DNA of 64,000 nt from Halomarina pelagica (lineage in GTDB: Archaea; Halobacteriota; Halobacteria; Halobacteriales; Haloarculaceae). The notes beneath the pieces were generated by a model that was given only the letters and a program-made list of their open reading frames with translations, had not been told where the DNA came from and ran no database searches. Every line of letters starts with the position of its first letter. The first letter of the stretch is position 1. Position numbers and translations under genes: made by a program. This document shows positions 50,673 to 59,063 of this stretch, piece after piece. Location of the stretch: contig NZ_CP100454.1 of NCBI RefSeq assembly GCF_024228315.1, positions 2,604,001 to 2,668,000 on the forward strand, written 5' to 3'.

Positions 50673-52253
50673 GTGCTGATCGAGGTCCTCATCGCCGCCT
50701 GCCTGCTCGGGGCGGCGATCACCTTCCTCGCCCCCGACCGCGTCGCCGGACGCCTCGCGTTCGCGATCAGCCTCGTGCCCGTCGTCGTCAGCGTCTACAT
50801 GTACTCGGTCTTCGACGGCACGGGTAACGTCCTGCTGCAGGGCGGCCAGCCCGCCTTCGAGACCACGGTCGAGTGGTTCACGCTCGGGGCCTACCAGCTG
50901 TCCTACCACACCGGTCTGGACGGCATCTCGATGCCGCTTATCGCGCTCTCGACGATCCTGACGACGCTCGCCATCCTGAGCGCGTGGACGCCGATCGACG
51001 AGCGCCAGTCGCAGTTCTACGGGCTGATGTTCGTGATGGAGGCGAGCCTCATCGGCGTCTTCTCCGCGCTCGACTTCTTCGTCTGGTTCGTCTTCTGGGA
51101 GGCCGTCCTCATCCCGATGTACTTCCTCATCGGCGTCTGGGGCGGTCCGCGCCGGAAGTACGCCGCGATCAAGTTCTTCGTCTACACGAACGTCGCCTCG
51201 CTGGTGATGTTCGTCGGCTTCTTCACCCTCGTGTTCGGGCTGGGCGACTCGATCGCCAGCCTCGGCCTGCCCGAGATCGCGCAGGCGCTCAACCGGGGGG
51301 CGCTCGGCTCGGTCTACGGGCTCTCCGGCGACGCGGTCGCGCTGATCGCGTTCGTCCTCATGTTCTTCGGGTTCGCGGTGAAGGTGCCCGTCGTCCCGCT
51401 GCACACGTGGCTGCCCGACGCCCACGTCGAGGCCCCCACGCCGGTGTCGGTGATGCTGGCGGGCGTCCTCCTGAAGATGGGGACCTACGCCATGCTCCGG
51501 TTCAACTTCACGATGCTGCCGGAGGTGGCGACGGCGCTCGCGCCGTACCTCGCCGCGATCGCGGTGATCAGCGTCATCTACGGCGCGCTGCTCGCGCTCG
51601 CCCAGCAGGACCTGAAGCGCATCGTCGCGTACTCCTCGGTCTCGTCGATGGGCTATGTCATCCTCGGTCTCGTCGCCTACACCGTCTACGGGCTGGGCGG
51701 CGCGACCTTCCAGATGATCTCCCACGGCCTCATCTCGGGGCTGCTGTTCCTGTGCGTGGGCGTCATCTACAACACGACCCACACGCGCATGGTGGGCGAC
51801 ATGAGCGGGCTGGCCGACCGGATGCCCGTCACGGTCGGCGCGCTGGTCGCCGGCTCGTTCGCCTACATGGGCCTGCCGCTGATGGCCGGCTTCGCCGCGG
51901 AGTTCTTCATCTTCGTCGGCACGTTCGACGCCGGGTTCGCCGGCGCGCCCGTGTTCACCGCGCTGGCGATGTTCGGCATCGTCATCGTGGCCGGGTACCT
52001 GCTGTTCGCGCTCCAGCGGACGGTGTTCGGCGGGTTCTTCTCCGCGACCGACTACCCGGTGCGTGAGGCCGGCGTCCACGACCTCGTACCGCTGGTCGTG
52101 CTCGTCGTGCTCATCGTCGTGCTGGGGACGGCACCCGACATCGCGTTCGCGATGATCCGCGACGCGGTCGGCCCGATCCTCGACCTCGACGCCGCGGGCT
52201 ACGCCAGCGTCGAGACGCTCAACGCGCTCTCCGCGCTCGGAGGTGTCCAATGA
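50673..52253 (+). CDS. nuoM: Complex I subunit M, GTG start
   Basis: A 526-residue antiporter-like subunit. 'WFVFWEAVLIPMYFLIGVWG' holds the conserved Glu, and 'VPVVPLHTWLPDAHVEAPTP' and 'DLKRIVAYSSVSSMGYVILG' the Lys and His. It starts at GTG 50673, right after the nuoL stop, which fits the operon and the first helix. It overlaps nuoN by 4 bp. Confidence 0.96.
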   Translation: MLIEVLIAACLLGAAITFLAPDRVAGRLAFAISLVPVVVSVYMYSVFDGTGNVLLQGGQPAFETTVEWFTLGAYQLSYHTGLDGISMPLIALSTILTTLAILSAWTPIDERQSQFYGLMFVMEASLIGVFSALDFFVWFVFWEAVLIPMYFLIGVWGGPRRKYAAIKFFVYTNVASLVMFVGFFTLVFGLGDSIASLGLPEIAQALNRGALGSVYGLSGDAVALIAFVLMFFGFAVKVPVVPLHTWLPDAHVEAPTPVSVMLAGVLLKMGTYAMLRFNFTMLPEVATALAPYLAAIAVISVIYGALLALAQQDLKRIVAYSSVSSMGYVILGLVAYTVYGLGGATFQMISHGLISGLLFLCVGVIYNTTHTRMVGDMSGLADRMPVTVGALVAGSFAYMGLPLMAGFAAEFFIFVGTFDAGFAGAPVFTALAMFGIVIVAGYLLFALQRTVFGGFFSATDYPVREAGVHDLVPLVVLVVLIVVLGTAPDIAFAMIRDAVGPILDLDAAGYASVETLNALSALGGVQ

Positions 52254-53746
52254 TTCCGCTACAAACGACAGAACTCTCCGGGCTGGTCGCGCTCGCGCCG
52301 ACGCTCGCGTTCGGCCTGACCGCGCTCGGCCTGCTCGTCGTCGACAGCATCGAACCGGAAGCGTCGAACCGCGGCCTGCTCGCGGGGCTCTCCGTCGTGG
52401 GGTCGCTGCTCGCGCTGCTCGCGACGGGCTTCGTCCTGTTCGCGACGGGCGGCGAACCGGTCCGGCTGTTCGGCGGACAGCTGATCGTCGACGGGATGAG
52501 CCTGTTCTTCACGTTCATCTTCGCGAGCGTGACCGCGCTCGTCAGCCTCGCGAGCTACGACTACCTGCGCGACACCCCCTACCAGGCGGAGTTCTACGCG
52601 CTGGTGTTGCTGGCGGCGACGGGCATGTCGCTGATGGCGACGTCGAACTCCTTCGCCACGGTGTTCGTCAGCCTCGAACTGTCCTCGCTTCCCTCCTACG
52701 CGCTCGTCGCGTACCTGAAGCGCAACCGCGGGAGCGTCGAGGCGGGCATCAAGTACTTCCTCATCGGGGCGCTCTCGTCTGCGGTACTCGCCTACGGGAT
52801 CAGCCTCGTCTACGGCGTCACCGGGAGCCTCCTGCTGCCCGAGGTGGCGAGCGCCCTCTCCGGGGGCGTCGGCGACGGCCTGCTCGGCGTGCTCGGCATC
52901 GGCGTGCTGATGATCGTCGGCGGGGTCGCGTTCAAGACGGCCTCGGTGCCGTTCCACTTCTGGGCCCCCGAGGCGTACGAGGGCGCGCCCGCACCCATCT
53001 CGGCGTTCCTCTCGTCGGCCTCGAAGGCCGCCGGGTTCGTCGTCGCGTTCCGCGTGTTCGTCACCGCGTTCCCGCTCGAGGCGAACATCGGCGTCGACTG
53101 GGTGCTCGCGTTCCAGGTGCTCGCGTTCGTGACGATGTTCATCGGGAACTTCGCCGCCGCGACCCAGGAGAACGTAAAGCGCATGCTGGCGTACTCCTCG
53201 ATCGGGCACGCCGGCTACGTCCTCATCGCGCTCGGCGCGCTCACTGGCGCGGGCGACAGCGGGTTCATCCTCGGCGCGGGGATGCTCCACCTCGTCGTCT
53301 ACGGGTTCATGAACACGGGCGCGTTCCTGTTCGTCGCGCTCGTCGAGTACTGGGGCGTCGGGCGCACCTTCGAGGACTACAACGGCCTCGCGACCCAGGC
53401 ACCGGTCGCCTGCGTGGCGATGACCGTCTTCCTGTTCAGCCTCGCGGGGCTGCCCATCGGCGGGGGCTTCCTCTCGAAGTTCTTCCTGCTGATGGCGGCC
53501 GTCGACGGCGGCGTGCTCCTGCTCGCCGCCGCGCTCGTCATCAACAGCGCGCTGTCGCTGTACTACTACTCCCGCGTCGTGCGGGCGATGTGGATCGAGG
53601 ATCCGTCTACGCCCTTCGACATCGAGAGCTACCCGACGGGACTCTACGCCGCGGTCGTCGCCGCGGCCGTCGTCACCGTCGCGCTGCTGCCCGCCCTCGG
53701 ACTGTTCTCCGACGTGGCGTTCGAGGCGGCCGCGACGCTCTTCTGA
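52250..53746 (+). CDS. nuoN: Complex I subunit N
   Basis: A 498-residue antiporter-like subunit. 'FATVFVSLELSSLPSYALVA' holds the conserved Glu, and 'FKTASVPFHFWAPEAYEGAP' and 'ENVKRMLAYSSIGHAGYVLI' the Lys and His. It is the last complex I gene here; nuoE, F and G are not found, as usual in haloarchaea, where the electron donor to the complex is uncertain. Confidence 0.96.
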   Translation: MIPLQTTELSGLVALAPTLAFGLTALGLLVVDSIEPEASNRGLLAGLSVVGSLLALLATGFVLFATGGEPVRLFGGQLIVDGMSLFFTFIFASVTALVSLASYDYLRDTPYQAEFYALVLLAATGMSLMATSNSFATVFVSLELSSLPSYALVAYLKRNRGSVEAGIKYFLIGALSSAVLAYGISLVYGVTGSLLLPEVASALSGGVGDGLLGVLGIGVLMIVGGVAFKTASVPFHFWAPEAYEGAPAPISAFLSSASKAAGFVVAFRVFVTAFPLEANIGVDWVLAFQVLAFVTMFIGNFAAATQENVKRMLAYSSIGHAGYVLIALGALTGAGDSGFILGAGMLHLVVYGFMNTGAFLFVALVEYWGVGRTFEDYNGLATQAPVACVAMTVFLFSLAGLPIGGGFLSKFFLLMAAVDGGVLLLAAALVINSALSLYYYSRVVRAMWIEDPSTPFDIESYPTGLYAAVVAAAVVTVALLPALGLFSDVAFEAAATLF

Positions 53747-53963
53747 CGGGCGGGGCGTCGTTCCGACTCGTTCGGTTCCGTTCGCGTTCGTTCCCGTTCT
53801 CGCCGTCGCGGGTCCGCCCGTCCCGGCGCTCCCGCCCCGCCGCTCCCATCCGCCTCGAGTACCGTCCGTCCGGCGGGACGCTCCCGCCGGAAGAACCGAC
53901 CGATGGCGATCGATTCGATGCTCCGCCCGCAGAGTTTTACCCGCTCGCTCCGGTAGGGAGTGT

Positions 53964-55469
53964 ATGACAACCCGGCTCGTCCTCGCCTGCGGGTCGTTCG
54001 GCCACTCGCTCTACGACGACCTCGGCGATCTGCCGGGGGAACTTCTCGTCGTCACCGACGAGGAGAGCCGCGTGGAGGCGTTGCGCGAGGAGAGTATCCC
54101 GGCGACCCGGGGTGACTGTGGCGACCCGGAGACGATCCGGGCGGTCGTCGACGAGGACGACCGCCCGGTCGAGACCGTCGTCGTGGCGGGCACCGACGCG
54201 GCGACGAACCGGCGCGCGGTCGCGGCGGCGCGCGAGGCGTACCCCGACGCGATGCTCCTCGCGTACGTCCCCGCGGAGACCGACGGAGAGACGCGCGACG
54301 CCATCGAGGCGGTGGCCGATCGGGTCGTCGACCCCGAGACCGTCCTCGCCCGGCGGATCCTCGAACCGACGCGGCGGGAGGGGCTTCGCGTCCGCCAGTT
54401 GCGTCGGCTCCTCCGCGAGATGGAGGGTCCCCTCGCCGTCGTCATGCACGACAACCCCGATCCCGACGCCATCGCGAGCGCCGTCGCGCTCTGCGCCATC
54501 GCGGAGACCGCCGGATGCGACGCCGAGGCGATCTACTACGGCGACATCACCCACCAGGAGAACCTCGCGCTCGTGAACCTGCTCGAGTTCGACCTGAAGA
54601 ACCTCGAGCCGGGGGACGACCTCTCTGCGTACGGCGGGTTCGCGCTCGTCGACCACTCCCGGCCGGGGGTGAACGACCAGCTCCCCGAGGACACGGCCGT
54701 CGACGTCGTCATCGACCACCACCCGCCGCGCGAACCGGTCGCGGCGCGCTTCGTCGACCTCCGGAGCGACGTCGGCGCGACCAGCACCCTCCTGGTCGAC
54801 TACCTCCGACTGCTCGGGGTGCGCCCCTCGACCGAGGTGGCGACGGGCCTGCTCTACGGCATCCGGGTGGACACGAAGGAGTTCAGCCGCGAGGTGTCGA
54901 CCGACGACTTCGAGGCGGCGGCGTACCTCCTGCCGTACGTCGACCAGGCGACCCTCGAGCGGGTCGAGTCCCCGAGCGTGAGCGTCGACATCCTGGAGAC
55001 GATCGGGCGGGCCATCCGCAACCGGCGGACGGAGGGGTCCGTGCTCACCTCCTGCGTCGGCCGCCTGCGCTCCCGGGACGCGCTGGCGCAGGCGGCGGAT
55101 CGCCTGCTCGACATGGAGGACGTCACGACGACGCTCGTCTACGGCATCCAGGACGGCACCATCTACGCCTCGGCGCGCACCCGCGGCGCTGACCTCGACG
55201 TGGGCGAGACCCTCCGGGAGGCGTTCTCGCCGATCGGCGAGGCCGGCGGCCACGCCGACATGGCGGGCGCGCAGATCCCCCTCGGCCTCCTCGGGAGCGT
55301 CGAGGAGGACAGCGACGAGGAACTCCGGGGAATCATCGAGGACGTCATCACCGATCGCTTCTTCGAGACGCTCCGCTCGCGGCCCCACTGGGACCTCACC
55401 GAGCGGTTCGACGACGGGGTCGAGGGACTGCCGGCGGGGACCGGAACGCCCGACGACGAGCGGGGGTGA
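53964..55469 (+). CDS. TrkA-N/DHH fusion phosphoesterase
   Basis: A 501-residue protein. Residues 1-130 are a TrkA-N/RCK-like nucleotide-binding domain ('LVLACGSFGHSLYDDLGDLP'). Residues 150-320 are a DHH phosphoesterase with 'VVMHDNPDPDAIASAVALCA', 'ALVDHSRPG' and 'VVIDHHPPRE'. The end is DHHA1, 'GGHADMAGAQIPLG'. This layout is like NrnA or GdpP enzymes that cut nanoRNA, pAp or cyclic dinucleotides; which substrate is unknown. TATA-like 'gttttac' about 27 bp upstream gives a leaderless mRNA. Confidence 0.88.
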   Translation: MTTRLVLACGSFGHSLYDDLGDLPGELLVVTDEESRVEALREESIPATRGDCGDPETIRAVVDEDDRPVETVVVAGTDAATNRRAVAAAREAYPDAMLLAYVPAETDGETRDAIEAVADRVVDPETVLARRILEPTRREGLRVRQLRRLLREMEGPLAVVMHDNPDPDAIASAVALCAIAETAGCDAEAIYYGDITHQENLALVNLLEFDLKNLEPGDDLSAYGGFALVDHSRPGVNDQLPEDTAVDVVIDHHPPREPVAARFVDLRSDVGATSTLLVDYLRLLGVRPSTEVATGLLYGIRVDTKEFSREVSTDDFEAAAYLLPYVDQATLERVESPSVSVDILETIGRAIRNRRTEGSVLTSCVGRLRSRDALAQAADRLLDMEDVTTTLVYGIQDGTIYASARTRGADLDVGETLREAFSPIGEAGGHADMAGAQIPLGLLGSVEEDSDEELRGIIEDVITDRFFETLRSRPHWDLTERFDDGVEGLPAGTGTPDDERG

Positions 55470-55628
55470 GACGGGGAGGGAAGGGACGAGAGGAGCGACC
55501 GGAGCGAGAACGACGGCCGAAGGGGAGTCGGCAGCCGCGGAGCGAGCACGGAGCACGGAGCGCGGACGAGGTGAGCGGGGTCGTCTCGACCGGGAAGGCT
55601 TTTGTCCGCGCGTCGTATGGAGTGGGTG

Positions 55629-56438
55629 ATGCTCGACGCCGAGGAGCGCAAACTCCGCGTGAAGGACTACATGACGCGCGACGTGGTGACGGTGAGCGTC
55701 GACGACACCGTCGCGGACGTGAAGCGGCGCATCGCGGAGAACGAGGAGCACAGCGGGTTTCCCGTCTGCGACAGGCGGCGCGTCCACGGGTTCATCACCG
55801 CCCGCGACCTCCTGCTCGCCGGCGACGACGAGCCGATGTTCAAGGTGATGAACGACGACCTCATCGTCGCGCACCCGGAGATGGAGATCACGGACGCCGC
55901 GCGCGTCATCCTGCGCTCCGGCATCCAGAAGCTCCCGGTCGTCGACGACGCGGGGAACCTCGTGGGCATCATCTCGAACGCCGACGTGGTGCGCAGCCAG
56001 ATCGAGCGCGCCACCCCGGGGAAGGTGAACAAGCTGATCGAGACGCTCCGGAACATCCACGGCGTCGGCATGCGCCAGGAGCGCCGGAAGGTGCCGCTCG
56101 CGTCGCTCACGCCCACGCAGTCGAAGGTCTACACCGACGAACTCGAGGGGCGGTCCTACGAACTGGAGAACGGCCTCGCGGAACCGCTCGTGGTCATCGA
56201 CAACGGCGGCGATCGCCTCCTGCTCGCCGACGGCCACCACCGCGTGAAGGCGGCCAAGCGCCTCGGCATCGAGGAGATGGACGCCTACGTCATCGTCCTC
56301 GAGGAGCGCGTCCCGCTCGGAATGGCCGAGACCGCCCGCAAGGCGAACCTCGAGACCATCGACGACATCCAGGAGGTGGACTACGCCCACCACCCGCTGG
56401 TCGAGACGATCGAGCGCCTCCAGAAACAGGACGATTGA
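55629..56438 (+). CDS. CBS-domain plus ParB-like protein (SerK-like)
   Basis: A 269-residue protein. Two CBS domains (12-130: 'VKDYMTRDVVTVSVDDTVAD', 'ILRSGIQKLPVVDDAGNLVG') bind an adenine nucleotide. A ParB/Srx-fold domain (145-260) has 'LVVIDNGGDRLLLADGHHRV'; the DGHHR motif is shared with archaeal SerK, an ADP-dependent free-serine kinase. Start 55629 is preferred from TATA spacing ('ggctttt', about 55595-55602); 55617 also possible. The stop codon TGA (56436-56438) is the first three bases of the TnpB-derived element, so the natural C-terminus may be altered. Confidence 0.8.
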   Translation: MLDAEERKLRVKDYMTRDVVTVSVDDTVADVKRRIAENEEHSGFPVCDRRRVHGFITARDLLLAGDDEPMFKVMNDDLIVAHPEMEITDAARVILRSGIQKLPVVDDAGNLVGIISNADVVRSQIERATPGKVNKLIETLRNIHGVGMRQERRKVPLASLTPTQSKVYTDELEGRSYELENGLAEPLVVIDNGGDRLLLADGHHRVKAAKRLGIEEMDAYVIVLEERVPLGMAETARKANLETIDDIQEVDYAHHPLVETIERLQKQDD

Positions 56439-57112
56439 CATCCTCCCCGCCCTGAAGGGCGAGGATTCCTCACGGTGGAGTCTCAGTCGTCCTGAGTCTC
56501 CACGGAGGCAACTTTCCCACTCGGTGTGGTACTCTGGTTTGTGTAGTCCTCGTTGGCCGTTGTCTCCACCGCGATGGAGGGCGGGCTATGATCGTCCCGC
56601 CAACTGTGTTTGTTCCACTTGAGGTACACGGGCCGTGCCATCGACCCAACCGCGTTCGTCTGCTGTCTCAGGAACGATTCCGAAGCCACGAGGTCTGCGT
56701 GTCCCTCGAATCCACACGGGCACGTCAGCGAATCCTCGTGACGAATCGTCTCCTCGCGCTCTCCGCACTCAGGACACTCCTGACTCGTCCACGCCTCGGA
56801 CTCCTCCTCAACCGCAATACCGTACTCTTCACAGACGCTTTCGTTGTCTTCGAGGAAGGCTTGGCGGCGAGCGTAGTTCGTCTCGTTCCAGAGACTCGCA
56901 GAAGCGTCCAACCAGCGAACGAACACCTCTCGCTCTTTCGCAGAACGAGGGCGAACGTCGAACTGATTGGCTCGCTTCATCACCACATCTCACGAAATGT
57001 TCGTTTGTAAACGTATGGATTGGCATTGGAGACTCGACCCTGCTATCGTCGGTTGATTGTGAAGATGACGTCGGATTCATCCCCGCCCTTTAGGGCGGGG
57101 ATCTCTCCTCGA
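56436..57112 (-). mobile_element. Internally deleted IS1341-type element related to 16752-18447
   Basis: Read on the minus strand. Left end 'TCGAGGAGAGA' (57112-57102) then hairpin CCCCGCCC/GGGCGGGG and 'TGAATCCGAC'; right end hairpin CGCCCT/AGGGCG followed by 'GGGGAGGATGTCA' (to 56436). The end motifs match the full-length element while the hairpin bases co-vary. It is 677 bp, against about 1,700 bp, and contains only a shortened tnpB. A near-perfect 12-bp stem (56475-56503) overlaps the end of the ORF, where an omegaRNA would fold. Confidence 0.8.
56483..56980 (-). pseudogene. In-frame deleted TnpB remnant (165 aa)
   Basis: Starts at ATG 56980, '[20 protein letters not shown]' then '[20 protein letters not shown]', matching the first 45 residues of the full-length TnpB. 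Then it jumps to '[20 protein letters not shown]' and on through '[20 protein letters not shown]' and '[14 protein letters not shown]', the zinc-ribbon C-terminus. About 278 residues (RuvC-I and II) are missing, yet the frame is kept. It cannot cut DNA. Whether the short protein is made or used, for example to bind the element RNA, is unknown. Confidence 0.8.
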
Positions 57113-57209
57113 TTCTCCGTAACTCTCCGGATCCGACGTGAGAGACCGCCGCGACCGGCGGTTTTTTGCGCGCTCGGGTGGTACTTCTGTCACTCGGTAC
57201 CCCGCCACG

Positions 57210-58193
57210 ATGAGCGTCGAGACAGCACAGCGAAAGAGGGGAGGAGAGCGAGCAGCGGTCGTCATCGAGGGGCTGACGAAGACCTACGGCGACGTCCGGG
57301 CGGTCGACGACGTGACGCTCAGCGTCGAACCGGGCGAGGTCGTCGGCCTGCTCGGCCCGAACGGCGCGGGCAAGACGACGCTCGTCAAGTGCGCGCTCGG
57401 GTTGCTCGTGCCGACAGCGGGGTCGGTCCGCGTCGGCGACGTCGACGTGCTGGCAGACCCCGCCCGCGCGTACCGCCACGTGAGCGCGATGCTTGAGGGC
57501 GCTCGCAACGTCTACTGGCGGCTCACCGTCCGTGAGAACGTGCGGTTCTTCGCCGGGCTACAGGGCATCGACCCCCGGACGCGCCGCGAGGAACACGCGG
57601 CCCTCCTCGAGTCGCTCGACCTCGCCGAGCGCGCCGACGCCCCCGTGATGGACCTCTCGCGGGGGATGAGACAGCGGACGGCCCTCGCCTGCACGCTCGC
57701 GCGCGAGACGCCCGTGGTCTTCCTCGACGAGCCGACGCTCGGCCTCGACGTGGGGGCGTCCTACAGCCTCCGCCAGCGGATACGCCGTCTCGCCGACGAG
57801 GAGGGGCGCGCCATCGTCCTGAGCAGCCACGACATGGACGTGGTCCAGGAGGTGTGCGACCGCGTCGTCGTCCTGAGCGAGGGGCGCGTCGCGGCGGCGG
57901 GGAGCGTCCGGGAACTGGTCGGCCTGTTCGACGCGCGCGCGTACCGCGTCACCGTCTCGGGGTCGCTCCACGGGGCGACGCGCGATCGCCTCGAACGCGA
58001 CCACGGCGTCGAGCGGTGGTTCCACACCCCCGAGGGGCTTCGCTTCGAGGTGACGCTCGCCGACTCGGGGGCGCTCTACGCGCTCGTCGAGGACCTCCGG
58101 GAGTCGAACGTGGCGCTGGTCTCGGTGGCGGCCATCGAACCGGATCTCGAGGACGCCTTCCTGCAGTTGACCGACCGGGGGGGACCGACGTGA
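57210..58193 (+). CDS. ABC transporter ATP-binding protein
   Basis: A 327-residue ABC ATPase. Walker A 'GLLGPNGAGKTTLVKCALGL', signature 'LSRGMRQRTALA', Walker B 'VVFLDEPTLGLD' and the switch 'SSHDMD' are all seen. After residue 220 there is a C-terminal domain found in export/DrrA-like ABC proteins. ATG 57210 is used; the frame upstream of it is not coding. The permease starts 4 bp before its stop. Confidence 0.92.
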   Translation: MSVETAQRKRGGERAAVVIEGLTKTYGDVRAVDDVTLSVEPGEVVGLLGPNGAGKTTLVKCALGLLVPTAGSVRVGDVDVLADPARAYRHVSAMLEGARNVYWRLTVRENVRFFAGLQGIDPRTRREEHAALLESLDLAERADAPVMDLSRGMRQRTALACTLARETPVVFLDEPTLGLDVGASYSLRQRIRRLADEEGRAIVLSSHDMDVVQEVCDRVVVLSEGRVAAAGSVRELVGLFDARAYRVTVSGSLHGATRDRLERDHGVERWFHTPEGLRFEVTLADSGALYALVEDLRESNVALVSVAAIEPDLEDAFLQLTDRGGPT

Positions 58194-58975
58194 GCGCGTC
58201 GTTCGCCGAGACCGTCGTCCTCGTGCGGGCGGTGGCCCGGAAGTCGCTCGTCCTCCGCGCGCGGTACGCGTTCGACACGGTGACGACCCTCCTCGTTGTC
58301 TACGCCTTCTTCGCGCTGGCGGTGTTCGGCGGGCGCGAACTCGCCCCGCGGGTCGTCGACGAACACCTCGGCGGGATCGTCGTCGGGTTCTTCCTCCTCC
58401 TGATGGCGAGCGTCGCGTACGCCGACCTCTCGTGGGAACTCGTCCGCGAGGCGGAGTGGGGGACGCTCGAACAGCTCTACGTGTCGCCCCACGGGTTCGG
58501 TCGCGTCGTCGCCGTCGAGACGGCCGTGACCCTCCTCGTGAGCTTCGCCTACGGCGTTGCCCTCCTGGCGCTGATGCTGGCGACGACGCGGACCCGGCTC
58601 CTGCTCGACCCCCTCACCGTCGTCCCGCTCGGCGCGCTCGCGCTCTGCTCGGCGGTGGGGGTCGGCTTCGCCCTCGGCGGCCTCGCCCTCGTCTTCGAGC
58701 GCGTCGAGAGCGCCCTCCGGCTGGCGCAGTTCGCGCTCGTCGCGCTCGTCGCCCTGCCCGTCGACGCCTACCCCGTCCTGAAGCTCCTCCCGCTCGCGCT
58801 CGGGAGCGACCTGCTCCGGGAGTCGATGGCCGCCGGCCGGCACCTGTGGGGCCTCCCGCCCGCCGACCTCGGGCTGCTCGTCGTCACGGCCGTCGTCTAC
58901 GCGGGCGGGGGGTACGCCGTCTTCCGGCTGGGGATCCGGCGCGCGCGTACGACGGGGCGGCTGGGCCGGCACTGA
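58190..58975 (+). CDS. ABC-2-type transporter permease, GTG start
   Basis: A 261-residue membrane protein with six hydrophobic segments, an ABC-2-like exporter subunit. GTG 58190 overlaps the ATPase gene by 4 bp (GTGA), and the first residues 'SASFAETVVLVRAVARKSLV' form the usual N-terminal amphipathic helix. It would form a homodimer with two ATPases. Cargo unknown; drug, lipid or polysaccharide export are usual options. Confidence 0.85.
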   Translation: MSASFAETVVLVRAVARKSLVLRARYAFDTVTTLLVVYAFFALAVFGGRELAPRVVDEHLGGIVVGFFLLLMASVAYADLSWELVREAEWGTLEQLYVSPHGFGRVVAVETAVTLLVSFAYGVALLALMLATTRTRLLLDPLTVVPLGALALCSAVGVGFALGGLALVFERVESALRLAQFALVALVALPVDAYPVLKLLPLALGSDLLRESMAAGRHLWGLPPADLGLLVVTAVVYAGGGYAVFRLGIRRARTTGRLGRH

Positions 58976-59063
58976 CCTCCGAGGACGACCGAACGCTCCC
59001 GATCGCCCGCGACTCGTCGCCCCCGTCCGAACCTTCATAGCTGTCCTTTACGAACGTCGATGC

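Noticed and set aside
48996-52250. A 1,084-codon frame on the minus strand
   Set aside because: It is antisense to nuoL and nuoM and consists of Arg/Asp/Glu/His-rich shadow sequence.
53747-53963. Gene between nuoN and the DHH/TrkA-N gene
   Set aside because: Frames here are Arg/Ser/Pro-rich shadows; only a promoter near 53933-53940 is supported.
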